Shown here piece after piece: positions 1-8,916 of a DNA stretch of 64,000 bases. Below the pieces are notes generated by a model. It had not been told where the DNA came from. It ran no database searches and saw only the letters and a list, made by a program, of their open reading frames with translations. Every line of letters begins with the position of its first letter. Position 1 is the stretch's first letter. The translations under genes were made by a program, and so were the position numbers. This DNA comes from Aeromonas sp. FDAARGOS 1405 (GTDB taxonomy: Bacteria > Pseudomonadota > Gammaproteobacteria > Enterobacterales > Aeromonadaceae), in assembly GCF_019048265.1 (NCBI RefSeq), contig NZ_CP077311.1, positions 124,001-188,000 on the forward strand, written 5' to 3'.

Positions 1-823
1 GCTGGTAGGCACTGTCTTCGTTCTTGGCTCCCACCTCCACATCGGCAATGTCGGCCAGATAGACACTCTGACCGTTGGCGGCGGTACGCACCTGCAACTG
101 CTGGAAATCTTCAGCCGTGTGGTAGAGCCGGGCAATCTGCACCGACATGGTCATGGAGTTGTTGCGGATCTCGCCGCCCGGCAGCTCGATATTCTCACGC
201 TTGAGGGCATCCTGCACATCCGCCACCGTGACGCCGCGCGCAGCCATGTCGGCCGGGCGCAGCCGCACATACATCACCTGGGTGAGATCGCCGGATAGCG
301 CTACTTCGCTCACCCCATCCACCAGACTCAAGGGGTCGACCAGCACCCGGTTGGCGTAGTCGGTCATGGCGGTGCGGTCCATCTGGCTGCTGCTGAAGTT
401 GAGCCAGACCGCCACATCACCGCTGCCGCTATCCTTGGTCACCAGCGGGTCGTCGGCATCCTCCGGCAGCTTGCTCTTGGCACGGGTCAGGGCGTCACGC
501 ACATCGGAGACCCCCTCCACCATGTTCCAGCCAAGCTTGAACTCCACCGTGATCATCGAGCGCCCCTTGCGGGTCACCGAGTTGATGTTCTTGATACCGC
601 TGATGCCGGAGAGCTGATCCTCGATGGGCTTGGTGACCTGGCTCTCCATCACTGCCGGGGCGGCCCCCTCATAGGTGGTGGTGATGGAGACCGACGGGAT
701 CTGCACATCGGGCATCTCCCGCACCGTCAATTTGCTGAAGGCGACCAGACCGAACACGCTGAGCAGGGCGCTGAGCACCACCGCTACCAGCGGGCGGCGT
801 ACTGAGATATCGGAGAGCCACAT
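1..823 (-). CDS. RND-family efflux pump inner-membrane subunit, N-terminal part (runs off window)
   Basis: Proton-driven tripartite efflux pump of the AcrB/MexF type in the inner membrane. Only about the first 274 residues are in the window; the rest lies beyond base 1. The protein opens with MWLSDISVRRP, then a first membrane helix at about residues 12-30, then the family's periplasmic porter region (EMPDVQIPSV, TYEGAAP, VTKPIEDQLSGI, VEFKLG). The ATG overlaps the TGA of the upstream adaptor gene (TGATG), so the two are translationally coupled in one operon. Substrate cannot be read from sequence. Family assignment is firm; the gene name is not. Confidence 0.93.
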   Translation of the reverse strand, partial: MWLSDISVRRPLVAVVLSALLSVFGLVAFSKLTVREMPDVQIPSVSITTTYEGAAPAVMESQVTKPIEDQLSGISGIKNINSVTRKGRSMITVEFKLGWNMVEGVSDVRDALTRAKSKLPEDADDPLVTKDSGSGDVAVWLNFSSSQMDRTAMTDYANRVLVDPLSLVDGVSEVALSGDLTQVMYVRLRPADMAARGVTVADVQDALKRENIELPGGEIRNNSMTMSVQIARLYHTAEDFQQLQVRTAANGQSVYLADIADVEVGAKNEDSAYQ

Positions 824-1884
824 CAGCCATTTACCTCCGCCAGATCGTGGACCTTGGCGCCATCACGCAGATTGACCAGCCCCTCGACCACGATGCGATC
901 GCCTACTTTCAGCCCTTCGGTGACCCAGACGGTCTCCCCCTCGGTCTCGCCAAGCACCACCGGCACCCGCTTGACCCGGCCATCGGCCTCGAGGCGATAG
1001 ACGAAGCGCTGCTCGCCGGCGTACTCCACCGACTGGGCGGGAATAATGGTGAGCTGGCGGGAGGGGAGCGAGAGCTCCACATTGAGCAGCATGCCCGGGC
1101 GCAGTTGACCGTTGTGGTTGGGCAGTTCAACCCGCGCCTTGATGTTCTGGGTCTCGTTGGAGATGCGGCTATCGAGAGTGGTGAGGGTGCCGTTAAAGCG
1201 TTGCTCCGGCCAGGCTGTGCTGGTCGCCGTCACCGCCATGCCGGGGCGCAGCAGGGCGAGGTAACGCTCCGGCACCGCCAGATCGAGGCGCAGGGTATCG
1301 ATATCATCGAGGTGCAGCAGGGTATCGCCGCTATTGACCAGCGCCCCTTCGCTCAAATCAATCAGGCTTACCGTGCCGGCAAAGGGGGCGATGAGAGTAC
1401 GAAGGGATAGTTCGTAACGGGCGGCATCGACCCGCGCCTGCACCTGATCGACGATGGCCTCCTGCCCCTCCAGCACCGACTGGGTGACGGCACCACGAGC
1501 GACCAGCTTGCGCATCTCGGCCAGCTTGCGATTCTCGTCGCGCAGACTGGCACTCTGTTCGGCCAATTCAGCCTGTTGCTTGCCCGCATCCAGAGCGACC
1601 AGCGTATCGCCCTTGTTGACCTGTTGACCCGACTGTACCGCAATCTTGATCAGGCGTCCGGTTACCTCGGGTGTGATCACCACCGAGTTGTTGGCCGCCA
1701 GCTTGCCTACCAGCTTGAGAGTTGGCTCGGCCAGACTCTGCTTGACGGTCTGGGTACGAATATTGATCTCGCGGGAAGGGGCTTTGGTTGCCGGTTGCAA
1801 GTGGCCAACCGCCCACCAGATGGCCGCTATCAGAGAGAGCAGGCCGAGGCCAATCCAGATACGCATTTTCATCAAACAATCCAT
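823..1884 (-). CDS. RND efflux periplasmic adaptor (HlyD/AcrA-type membrane fusion protein)
   Basis: Adaptor subunit that links an RND pump to an outer-membrane channel. It is 353 aa with one N-terminal membrane helix (about residues 8-25), then the barrel-sandwich lipoyl half motifs (VVITPEVTGRLIKI and LIAPFAGTVSLIDLSEG), a short alpha hairpin around 105-155 and the C-terminal membrane-proximal domain ending GLVNLRDGAKV. It overlaps the downstream pump gene by 3 nt, so they form a two-gene operon. The first ATG has no strong Shine-Dalgarno, and ATGs 4 and 6 codons further in are possible starts. No outer-membrane factor gene is adjacent in the visible part. Confidence 0.92.
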   Translation of the reverse strand: MDCLMKMRIWIGLGLLSLIAAIWWAVGHLQPATKAPSREINIRTQTVKQSLAEPTLKLVGKLAANNSVVITPEVTGRLIKIAVQSGQQVNKGDTLVALDAGKQQAELAEQSASLRDENRKLAEMRKLVARGAVTQSVLEGQEAIVDQVQARVDAARYELSLRTLIAPFAGTVSLIDLSEGALVNSGDTLLHLDDIDTLRLDLAVPERYLALLRPGMAVTATSTAWPEQRFNGTLTTLDSRISNETQNIKARVELPNHNGQLRPGMLLNVELSLPSRQLTIIPAQSVEYAGEQRFVYRLEADGRVKRVPVVLGETEGETVWVTEGLKVGDRIVVEGLVNLRDGAKVHDLAEVNG

Positions 1885-2070
1885 GAAGTGTTAAGAGGGG
1901 TAAATCTGATTGGGGGCCATTTTAGCCCCAGACTATGCCGTGACTATGTATAAATGTGACAAAACGTAACCGGAGCGTGGCAAGATCAGCGCGCTGTGCA
2001 GGATTCTGGTCATTTTCACCGCGCTTCGCTTACACTAACGCCCTTTCTTCGCCAATTCAGATGACTCTCG

Positions 2071-3624
2071 ATGCCCAATGTGTTCGATCTTCGCCGCCTT
2101 GCGCACCTGACCTGGCTACTGCTGACTCTGGCCATACTGCTGGTCGGAGTGACCCTGCAGCACAGTCTGAAACAGATAGAGAATCTTTATCAGAGCGATA
2201 CCCTCAACAGTGCTATTTATCTACGAGAGCAGTTCCGACAGAGCGAAATTTTTCTGGAAGCGATGCGCGGGCAGGCCGAAGAGCGGCTGCGCAGCGACCC
2301 TCACTCCGTGCTGACCCGCCAGCTTTATCGCCATATTCAACAACTTCCGGGCAAGGGGCTCGCGCTCGACAACATTCCTGCCGACCTGCCCAAAGGTTTG
2401 GTGGGCAATCTCACTGGTACCGGTCCGCTACCACCACCGGGCAGCGAGCGGGAAGCTCGCATTCACTTGGCACTGAGTCTGTCACCGCTTCTCTCCACCG
2501 CCAGCCAACGCCTGGGGGAAGAGATCGCCTGGGTCTACTTTACCGGTGTGGATAACTTTATCTATCTCTACCCCTGGCAGCCCTCCAGCAGGTTTCATTT
2601 CTACCCGAGTATCTACCAAAAACGCTTTTGGCAAGACACTCTGACCAGCAGCAACCCGGACAAGAAAACCGTCCTCTCACGCCCTTATGATGACTTTATT
2701 GGCCGCGGCCCCATGGTCACCATGTCCCAGCCACTCTACAAAGAGGGGACGCTGGTAGGGATGATCAGTATGGATGTGCTGCTCGCACGTCTGCAGCAAC
2801 AACTCGACAAGCTGACCCCGGAGCTGGGGCAGTATCTGCTGCTCAATCAGTACCATCAGGTGTTGGCCAGCAGTGCGCACGAGCTCGTACCGCCACCAGA
2901 ACCGTTGTCAACCGGCCAATACCTTTGGCGACAGGGGGCATGGCAGCTAACGCTGGCTATCCCCGATACCCCTTTGCGGCTGGTACACCAGGTGAGGCTG
3001 CTGCCGCTGTTCCGGGCAATACTCTGCCAGTCTGCGCCAACTCTTCTGGCTATTGCGTTTCTGCTGCTGGCCGCACTTGCCAACCTGAAAGCTCGCCGTC
3101 TCAACCAACGACTCAACTACCTCTCCTGCCACGATGCCCTTACCGGTACCTTCAATCGCCACTATCTGGAGCAACTGAAACAAGGAGGCGAGCTGGCACA
3201 ACTGCGGGCAGGGATACTGATGTTCGATGCCGACCACTTCAAGCGAGTCAACGATCATTTCGGCCATGCCGTGGGTGATATGGTGCTGATCAGGCTGGTG
3301 CAGCTTTGCCAACAGCAACTTGGCCAGCAAGACCGCTTGCTCCGCTGGGGTGGAGAAGAGTTTTTGCTGCTGGTTGCCAACAGCGATGAGGTGCGGATAG
3401 AGGAGCTGGCAGAACAGCTGCGAGAAGCCGTAGCCGAACACAACTGGGAGGCCATCGTGCCCGGATTAAAGGTTACGATCAGCCTAGGGTATCTCCCTTA
3501 TCAGCCAGATATTCCTCTGCACGAAGCGGTGCGGCGCGCCGATGTGGCGCTCTATCAGGCCAAGGCCAATGGACGCAACCGCAGTGAGCGATGGTGGGGT
3601 GACGCATCCCGACTCTCGGAGTAA
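2071..3624 (+). CDS. Membrane-anchored diguanylate cyclase with periplasmic sensor (GGDEF)
   Basis: Predicted to make cyclic di-GMP from two GTP. The 517 aa protein has a membrane helix at about 13-32, a large periplasmic region of Cache type (about 35-300), a second helix near 315-338 and a C-terminal GGDEF domain (about 345-510). The active-site loop reads RWGGEEF and is intact, and FDADHFKRVND is the usual metal/GTP motif. The residues five before GGEEF are GQQD rather than RxxD, so the standard inhibitory site is probably missing. It is divergent from the RND operon. The next gene overlaps only if its upstream in-frame start is used; the GTG chosen here lies 34 nt downstream. Confidence 0.92.
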   Translation: MPNVFDLRRLAHLTWLLLTLAILLVGVTLQHSLKQIENLYQSDTLNSAIYLREQFRQSEIFLEAMRGQAEERLRSDPHSVLTRQLYRHIQQLPGKGLALDNIPADLPKGLVGNLTGTGPLPPPGSEREARIHLALSLSPLLSTASQRLGEEIAWVYFTGVDNFIYLYPWQPSSRFHFYPSIYQKRFWQDTLTSSNPDKKTVLSRPYDDFIGRGPMVTMSQPLYKEGTLVGMISMDVLLARLQQQLDKLTPELGQYLLLNQYHQVLASSAHELVPPPEPLSTGQYLWRQGAWQLTLAIPDTPLRLVHQVRLLPLFRAILCQSAPTLLAIAFLLLAALANLKARRLNQRLNYLSCHDALTGTFNRHYLEQLKQGGELAQLRAGILMFDADHFKRVNDHFGHAVGDMVLIRLVQLCQQQLGQQDRLLRWGGEEFLLLVANSDEVRIEELAEQLREAVAEHNWEAIVPGLKVTISLGYLPYQPDIPLHEAVRRADVALYQAKANGRNRSERWWGDASRLSE

Positions 3625-3658
3625 GCTGGTCGCTCAAACCCCTTTTTGGAGGAAAGTC

Positions 3659-4528
3659 GTGCCACGTAAACCCCGCGTAGGACTCGCTCTCGGGAGCGGC
3701 GCCGCCAGAGGATGGGCCCATATCGGCGTCATCCGCGCCCTTGAACGTCTCGGCATCAAACCGGATTTGATCGCTGGCTGCTCCATCGGCAGCTTTGTCG
3801 GTGCCGCCTATGCCGCTGGTGAACTGGATCGGCTGGAAACCTGGGTGCGCGGCTTTACCCGCCTGCAGGTGGTCAGCCTGCTCGACCCGGCCCTCTCCGG
3901 CGGTCTGTTTCGCGGCGAAAAGGTGTTTGGTCTTGCGGCCAGCCATCTAGGGGACCCCGATCTCGAGAACCTGCCCATCCCCTTCGCCTGCATCGCCACC
4001 GAGCTCGATACAGGCCGCGAGATCTGGCTGCAACAGGGCCCGCTGCGCCAGTCGGTGCGCGCCTCCTGCGGCATGCCGGGGATCCTCACCCCGACCCGGA
4101 TCAACGACCGCTGGCTGGTCGATGGCGCTGTGGTCAATCCGGTGCCCATCTCGCTGGCCCGTGCCATGGGGGCCGAGGTGGTGATTGCGGTCAACCTCAA
4201 CACCGACATGCATCAGCCCTGGACCGACGAGCCGGATCAACCCGGCAGCGGCGGACTGCTCAGCCAGTGGCTCAACCGCGGTGAATCCGCGCCAGCCACC
4301 CCGGGTCTGTGGAGCGTGATGAGTGGCTCCATCAACATAATGCAGGAGCGCATCACCCGCGCCCGGATGGCCGGTGATCCGCCGGAGATCCAGCTCTGCC
4401 CACGGCTTGGCAGCTTCTCCATCATGGATTTTCATCGCGCCAGCGATGCCATCAACGAGGGGGAAGCCTGTGTCGAGCGCAACCTCGATCAGCTCAAGGA
4501 TGAACTGGGCCGCCTTGGATTACTGTGA
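3659..4528 (+). CDS. rssA: Patatin-like phospholipase family protein, RssA/YchK type
   Basis: Predicted serine acyl hydrolase of the bacterial patatin family; its physiological substrate is unknown. The 289 aa protein carries the oxyanion-hole motif GSGAARG (about residues 12-18), the nucleophile elbow GCSIGS (about 41-46) and the partner aspartate in DGAVVNPVP (about 157), so the Ser-Asp dyad is complete. The open frame extends upstream to 3542 within the previous gene. The GTG at 3659 is preferred because GGAGG sits 6 nt upstream and the protein then lines up with E. coli RssA (about 300 aa). The E. coli partner rssB is not here. A hairpin terminator follows. Confidence 0.82.
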   Translation: MPRKPRVGLALGSGAARGWAHIGVIRALERLGIKPDLIAGCSIGSFVGAAYAAGELDRLETWVRGFTRLQVVSLLDPALSGGLFRGEKVFGLAASHLGDPDLENLPIPFACIATELDTGREIWLQQGPLRQSVRASCGMPGILTPTRINDRWLVDGAVVNPVPISLARAMGAEVVIAVNLNTDMHQPWTDEPDQPGSGGLLSQWLNRGESAPATPGLWSVMSGSINIMQERITRARMAGDPPEIQLCPRLGSFSIMDFHRASDAINEGEACVERNLDQLKDELGRLGLL

Positions 4529-4550
4529 TCCCCACGCCCATCGCACCAAC

Positions 4551-4577
4551 AAAAAGAGCGCCTTGTGGCGCTCTTTT
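4551..4577. terminator. Bidirectional intrinsic terminator between rssA and the sodium symporter gene
   Basis: GAGCGCC-TTGT-GGCGCTC stem flanked by A-run on the left and T-run on the right. It sits between two convergent genes and can serve both. Confidence 0.85.
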
Positions 4578-4597
4578 GCTATGGCAAAACCTTCGAT

Positions 4598-5959
4598 TTA
4601 GAACAGCCCAAGCCCCTTGAGCATCACGATCAGGATCAGCAGCGGTGATACGTAGCGGATGATAAAAAACAGTGGCTTGAGGATGGGCAGAACCAGCTCG
4701 CCGCCATTGGTCAGAGCATCGCGCATCTTCTCCTCGCCCCATACCCAGCCAACAAACAGGCAGAGGAAGATACCGCCAAGCGGCATCAGGATGTTGGAGG
4801 ATAGGTAGTCGAACAGATCGAAGAAGGTCTTGCCCGCAATCTGCACATCCGCCATGGCACTGTTGGAGAGCGCACAGGTAGACCCCACCGCACCCAGCAC
4901 CAGCAGGTTGATCAGGGTCGCCTTGGCGCGGCTCATCTTGAAGCGCTCGGAAAGCACCGAAACCGGCACTTCCAGAATAGAGAGCATGGCACCGGTGGCC
5001 GCGATGGCCGACAGCACGAAGAAGAGCACCATGAAAACATGGCCAAACGGAATGCTGGCAAAGACCGCCGGAATGGTGATGAACAGCAGAGCAGGACCGG
5101 CGGTCGGCTCGAACCCGAAGGCAAACACCGCCGGGAAGATGGCGATACCGGCCAGCATGGAGACAAACAGGTCGGCACACATAACCCGGAACGCGGTGAC
5201 CGGAATGTTCTGGTCATCACGGAAGTAGCTGCCGTAAGTCATCATGCAGCCCATGCCGATGGAGAGCTTGAAGAAGGCAAGTCCCATGGCGGTCAGCACC
5301 ACGGCGCCGGTGATCTTGGAAAAATCGGGTGAGAAGAGGAAAGAAAGACCTTCGCTCGCTCCCGGCAGCGTCAGACTGCGGATACCGATCACCAGCAGCA
5401 GGATAAAGAGTACCGGCATCAGCTTTTTGGTGACAGCTTCGATCCCCTTGGAGACCCCCATCAGCAGGATGCCGCCCATCAAGGCCAGTACCAGCCACTG
5501 CCACAGCAGGCTCTGCAGCGGGTTGCTGATCAGCGAGCCAAACGCAGCGCCGGTCACTTTGGGATCAGTGGAGAGAATTGAGCCATCGATCGCCTTGAAG
5601 ATATAGGCAAACACCCAGGCCGCGACTTCCGAGTAGAAAGACATGATCAGGAAAGCCGCCAGCACCCCCATTACCGCAATCAGCCACCAGGGTTGCCCTT
5701 TCGGAGCGAGCTTGTTCAGGGTAGTGACCGCATCGGTTTTGCTTTTGCGGCCCAGCATGATCTCGGAGATCATCACCGGCAGACCGACCAGCAGGGTCGC
5801 AATCACATAGACCAGCAGAAAGCCGGCACCACCGTTTTCACCGGTCAGATAGGGGAATTTCCAGATATTGCCGAGGCCGACGGCTGAACCAAGAGTAGCG
5901 GCAAGGACACCGAATTTACTGGTAAAGCCATCGCGGACCTTGGGGGGGGGTTGACTCAT
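4598..5959 (-). CDS. Neurotransmitter:sodium symporter family transporter (NSS/LeuT type)
   Basis: Sodium-coupled uptake of an amino acid or related compound across the inner membrane. The 453 aa protein has the family's opening helix 1 signature (GVLAATLGSAVGLGNIWKFP), followed by about eleven to twelve hydrophobic segments. The unwound region GSAVGLGN forms the sodium and substrate site in LeuT. The exact substrate (tryptophan, tyrosine or other) cannot be told. Codons 4-6 are three CCC in a row, giving a run of nine C in the coding strand just after the start, a possible slippage site. The start has only a weak ribosome-binding site (GAGAC). Confidence 0.9.
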   Translation of the reverse strand: MSQPPPKVRDGFTSKFGVLAATLGSAVGLGNIWKFPYLTGENGGAGFLLVYVIATLLVGLPVMISEIMLGRKSKTDAVTTLNKLAPKGQPWWLIAVMGVLAAFLIMSFYSEVAAWVFAYIFKAIDGSILSTDPKVTGAAFGSLISNPLQSLLWQWLVLALMGGILLMGVSKGIEAVTKKLMPVLFILLLVIGIRSLTLPGASEGLSFLFSPDFSKITGAVVLTAMGLAFFKLSIGMGCMMTYGSYFRDDQNIPVTAFRVMCADLFVSMLAGIAIFPAVFAFGFEPTAGPALLFITIPAVFASIPFGHVFMVLFFVLSAIAATGAMLSILEVPVSVLSERFKMSRAKATLINLLVLGAVGSTCALSNSAMADVQIAGKTFFDLFDYLSSNILMPLGGIFLCLFVGWVWGEEKMRDALTNGGELVLPILKPLFFIIRYVSPLLILIVMLKGLGLF

Positions 5960-6111
5960 GCTTGTCTCACTTATTTCGCATCATGCGAGATGAACCGGGT
6001 TTTTAGGGTCGGAATTTTCTGAAGTTTATGGCGGTTTGCCAAGATGTTTTGAGCAAAAGCCCTAGATAGAGCACAGATAAGAAAAAAGTGGGGCTCAGGG
6101 CTCTTATTGGC
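5960..6111. promoter_or_regulatory. Promoter/leader region of the NSS transporter gene
   Basis: About 150 bases of AT-rich DNA lie upstream of the minus-strand transporter gene and downstream of the small regulator's terminator. It must hold the transporter's promoter. I see no clear operator. Confidence 0.35.
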
Positions 6112-6141
6112 GAGCAAAAAAATACCGCCCGAAGGCGGCAT
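6112..6141 (-). terminator. Intrinsic terminator of the small HTH regulator gene
   Basis: On the minus strand the sequence reads TGCCGCC-TTCG-GGCGGTA followed by seven T. This is a classic UUCG-loop terminator 19 nt past the stop codon. Confidence 0.88.
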
Positions 6142-6159
6142 TTCTATTCATATCGATGA

Positions 6160-6426
6160 TCAGCCCTTGGCGAGGTCATCCGGTCCGATCTGGCCGATTT
6201 CTGCGACTTTTTTGTCCGCCAACAGCCAGAGGGTAAACTTGTGCAGATCCGGGTGGTGAGCAAGGGCAACCAGGAAGGCGCCACCCACTTCACGATAACC
6301 CAGCTCATAGTTTTTCAGGGTTGTGGGGGGAACACCGAGCAAATCTGCAAACTTCGGACGGCTCAGACCGACCGCTTCACGGATCTGACGGATCTTCTTG
6401 CCAACAGTGACGATATTTGAATTCAT
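6160..6426 (-). CDS. Small Cro/CI-type helix-turn-helix transcriptional regulator
   Basis: An 88 aa DNA-binding protein. Residues about 8-60 form an XRE/Cro-CI fold with recognition segment FADLLGVPPTTLKNYELG. The C-terminal tail (LHKFTLWLLADKKVAEIGQI) has no known catalytic domain and may mediate dimerisation. It stands alone, with its own terminator downstream and a perfect GACGGAT inverted repeat 20-36 nt upstream of the start that could be its own operator. It resembles phage repressors in fold, but no phage genes are nearby. Target genes are unknown. Confidence 0.8.
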   Translation of the reverse strand: MNSNIVTVGKKIRQIREAVGLSRPKFADLLGVPPTTLKNYELGYREVGGAFLVALAHHPDLHKFTLWLLADKKVAEIGQIGPDDLAKG

Positions 6427-6445
6427 AATGTTCCATACTCCGTTT

Positions 6446-6462
6446 GACGGATTAAATCCGTC
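6446..6462. promoter_or_regulatory. Inverted repeat GACGGAT-TAA-ATCCGTC, candidate operator of the HTH regulator
   Basis: A perfect 7-bp inverted repeat with a 3-base spacer, just upstream of the HTH gene. On the plus strand it is followed by TTTATTTTT, so a terminator-like role in that direction cannot be excluded, although no plus-strand gene precedes it. Autoregulation is inferred. Confidence 0.4.
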
Positions 6463-6684
6463 TTTATTTTTCGCGACGACTCGTAGTCAAGTGTATCAGT
6501 TTTGGTCGGACTCGTTATGGTCGAGCCTCTATCTTTATGAGCGCCTTTCGGCGACAACCCTTATCTTCAACGGGGGATGGTAATCGCTCAGCTGTCTCAG
6601 GTAAACAGTCTCGAAAAGAAACCTTTATTGTTGCCACCAGAATAACTCGTATAATCCGCCAGCTACCCATTAAGAGGAATAAGT

Positions 6685-7281
6685 ATGGCGTTTCCCGGCA
6701 TTATCTCTCGCCTGCACCCGGTTTCTGACCCAGCCCAATTGCAACAACAGCTCACTCAAGGCGCACAATATCGCGCCGAAGCATTCTGGCTTCCGGCCTT
6801 GATGCCAAGCCACGTCAGCGAGCTGCTGGCCGCCCTGCCGGAGAGTTGCAGCCTGTTTCTTGAACAGGAGTCGCAGAACCTGTCTTTGCGCAGCCACGAT
6901 GGCACCCTGCATAACAATGAAGAACTCATCACGGTAAATGGCCAGTCTATTGCTCTGGCAACCACCCCGGGTGATGGTGGTCTGGTAGCCGAATCGGGCA
7001 TGTGCGAGATGACCGACTGGCTGGAGGCGGGACACCGCCATTTCATCTGTTCAGCTGCGGTTCAGCCTGTGGCACGGGCCATACTCAACATCTGGCCCCT
7101 GGATCCCTATCTGGCCCGCCACTACCTGATGACGTTTACTCCCCTGCTTAAAAGTGCAACGGAAGCAGAGTACCTTGAGGTGTTTACTGCCAGAGCACAT
7201 CCTGCCAACCCGCACTCCGACTGGGTTCAGGCCTATATGAAGCTGGAAAAGAAACTGCACAGGGCCTATCTGGATCACTAA
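6685..7281 (+). CDS. Hypothetical protein, 198 aa
   Basis: I do not recognise this protein. It is soluble in appearance, with no signal peptide or membrane helix, a glutamine-rich start (DPAQLQQQLTQGAQYR) and tryptophans spread through the chain. GAGGAATAAGT precedes the ATG, which supports the start. It is transcribed alone between the divergent HTH gene and the ompA cluster. No catalytic motif stands out. Confidence 0.75.
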   Translation: MAFPGIISRLHPVSDPAQLQQQLTQGAQYRAEAFWLPALMPSHVSELLAALPESCSLFLEQESQNLSLRSHDGTLHNNEELITVNGQSIALATTPGDGGLVAESGMCEMTDWLEAGHRHFICSAAVQPVARAILNIWPLDPYLARHYLMTFTPLLKSATEAEYLEVFTARAHPANPHSDWVQAYMKLEKKLHRAYLDH

Positions 7282-7589
7282 TTAATCTGGATAAACAGCC
7301 AGTTAAGGTCACGACACAATTTGCCATAAGGCTCATTTGTGAGCTTGATCATGTTTTAAAATCGGCATAGAGTGCGCCTCGTCATCGGAATGACATCAGT
7401 TGCCTGGCAGCGGTTTATCACGCTTTGCGTGCCATGCCAGTGCACTCGACACACCAGGAGAGTGTGCAACCCGGTTATACCGGGTCATCTGCCAGACTCG
7501 ACGCCAGCCGTACGGCGGAGCCTGCAGCTTACATAAATTACAAAGTGTGAAGCACGTGAATAACGTGCGATCTCAACGAGGATTTTTTT
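7282..7589 (+). promoter_or_regulatory. Long upstream region of the first ompA gene
   Basis: About 300 bases without a gene. It contains a CRP-like half-matched site (TGTGA-GCTTGA-TCATG, about 7336-7351), a perfect hairpin ACCCGGT-TAT-ACCGGGT (7469-7485) and a second hairpin GCACGT-GAATA-ACGTGC close to the ribosome-binding site. A structured, long mRNA leader is typical of ompA genes. The start sites are not defined by sequence alone. Confidence 0.4.
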
Positions 7590-8609
7590 ATGATGAAAAT
7601 GGCTCCTTCCATGATCGCCATCGCCATGGCTGCTCTGGGTGCTACCGCTGCTCACGCCGCTGACGACATCTACTTCGGTGCCGGTGTCGGTGCTACTCAC
7701 TTCAACGGCCTGAACAAGCTGGAAAGCACCAATGTAGGCCAGGAAGACGCAGCTGCTGCCAACGCCTTCATGGGTTACAACTTCACCGAGAACTTCGGTA
7801 CCGAACTGGGCTACCAGTACACTGGTCGTGGTAACACCGACGGCAACCGTTACGAGAGCCAGGGTGCCACCCTGTCCGGTATCGCCCGTCTGCCGGTTGG
7901 CAACGACTTCTCCCTGTTCGCTGAAGGCGGCGCCTACTGGGGTCACACCGATGGTCTGGGCACCAGCGACACTAAAGTTTCCCCGCTGGCCGGTGCTGGT
8001 GTGACTTACAAGGTAAATGACGCGCTGGATCTGCAAGCTCGCTACCGCTACATGTGGGACGTGGCTGACCTGCACGCCAACGGTGAGCGTTACAAAGCCA
8101 ACCAGAGCATCGCTACTCTGGAAGCGGTATACCACCCGTTCCGTACTTCCTACGTAGCTCCGGTAGCTGCTCCGGTTGTTGAAGAAGCCCCTGCTCCTGC
8201 TCCGCAAGTGGTAGAGAAGAACTTCGCCCTGAACTCAGACGTGCTGTTTGCCTTCGGCAAAGATACCCTGAAGCCGGAAGGCGTTGCAGCCCTGAACGGT
8301 CTGTATCAGCAAATCGTTGAGTTCCAGCCGAAAGATGGCAACGCTGTTGTAGTTGGTTACACCGACCGTATCGGTTCTGACGCTTACAACCAGAAGCTGT
8401 CTGAAGCCCGTGCCCGCACCGTTGCCAACTTCCTGGTGAGCAAAGGTATGGCTGCCAGCAAAGTTGCCATCGAAGGTCGTGGCGAAGCTAACCCGGTTAC
8501 CGGCACCAAGTGCAACGGCGTAACCGCTAAAGCTCAGCTGATCTCCTGCCTGGCTCCGGATCGTCGCGTAGAAGTTCGCGTATCCGGCGTACAAGAAGTT
8601 CAGCAATAA
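7590..8609 (+). CDS. OmpA family outer-membrane protein, paralogue 1 of 3
   Basis: Major outer-membrane beta-barrel protein that also binds peptidoglycan. It is 339 aa: signal peptide 1-23 ending AAHA, eight-stranded barrel (about 24-185), Pro/Ala hinge (about 190-210, VAAPVVEEAPAPAP) and OmpA C-terminal domain (about 215-335) with SDVLFAFGKDTLKPEG, the RARTVANFL helix and DRRVEVRVSG. Two cysteines (TKCNG, ISCLAP) near the end match the OmpA disulphide. GAGG sits upstream of the ATG. It is followed by its own terminator, so it is not simply cotranscribed with the next copy. Codon use suggests high expression (GGT/GCT/CTG rich). Confidence 0.95.
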   Translation: MMKMAPSMIAIAMAALGATAAHAADDIYFGAGVGATHFNGLNKLESTNVGQEDAAAANAFMGYNFTENFGTELGYQYTGRGNTDGNRYESQGATLSGIARLPVGNDFSLFAEGGAYWGHTDGLGTSDTKVSPLAGAGVTYKVNDALDLQARYRYMWDVADLHANGERYKANQSIATLEAVYHPFRTSYVAPVAAPVVEEAPAPAPQVVEKNFALNSDVLFAFGKDTLKPEGVAALNGLYQQIVEFQPKDGNAVVVGYTDRIGSDAYNQKLSEARARTVANFLVSKGMAASKVAIEGRGEANPVTGTKCNGVTAKAQLISCLAPDRRVEVRVSGVQEVQQ

Positions 8610-8632
8610 TCTGACCTCGTTCAGATAGTGCG

Positions 8633-8662
8633 AAAAAAAGGGATGCTGCGGCATCCCTTTTT
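8633..8662 (+). terminator. Intrinsic terminator after ompA paralogue 1
   Basis: GGGATGC-TGCG-GCATCCC stem followed by five T, 24 nt after the stop codon. Confidence 0.9.
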
Positions 8663-8916
8663 GTTTGTATAGTTCTCGCTTGCATCCCTCACTCCCACCT
8701 CCCTGCCCTTGCCTGCCCCGTCTCGAAAGCATAAAGTAGTTGCGCCTGTAAGGTATTGGATAAGCACTAAAAAGCGCTTCTTGTCCGGTCTGTTGTCCAT
8801 GACGCCAATGCATCATGAGAGTCCAAAGCCTTCGCTATCCACTTTGCTGGCGATTTTTCGCAGCAATAAAAACAAGTGCATTGCCCGACATGGGCTAACA
8901 CAACGAGGATAAACCG
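8663..8916 (+). promoter_or_regulatory. Spacer with promoter of ompA paralogue 2
   Basis: About 250 non-coding bases between the first copy's terminator and the second ATG. CAACGAGGATAAACCG supplies the ribosome-binding site, with the same CAACGAGGAT as in copy 1. No further site is clear. Confidence 0.35.
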
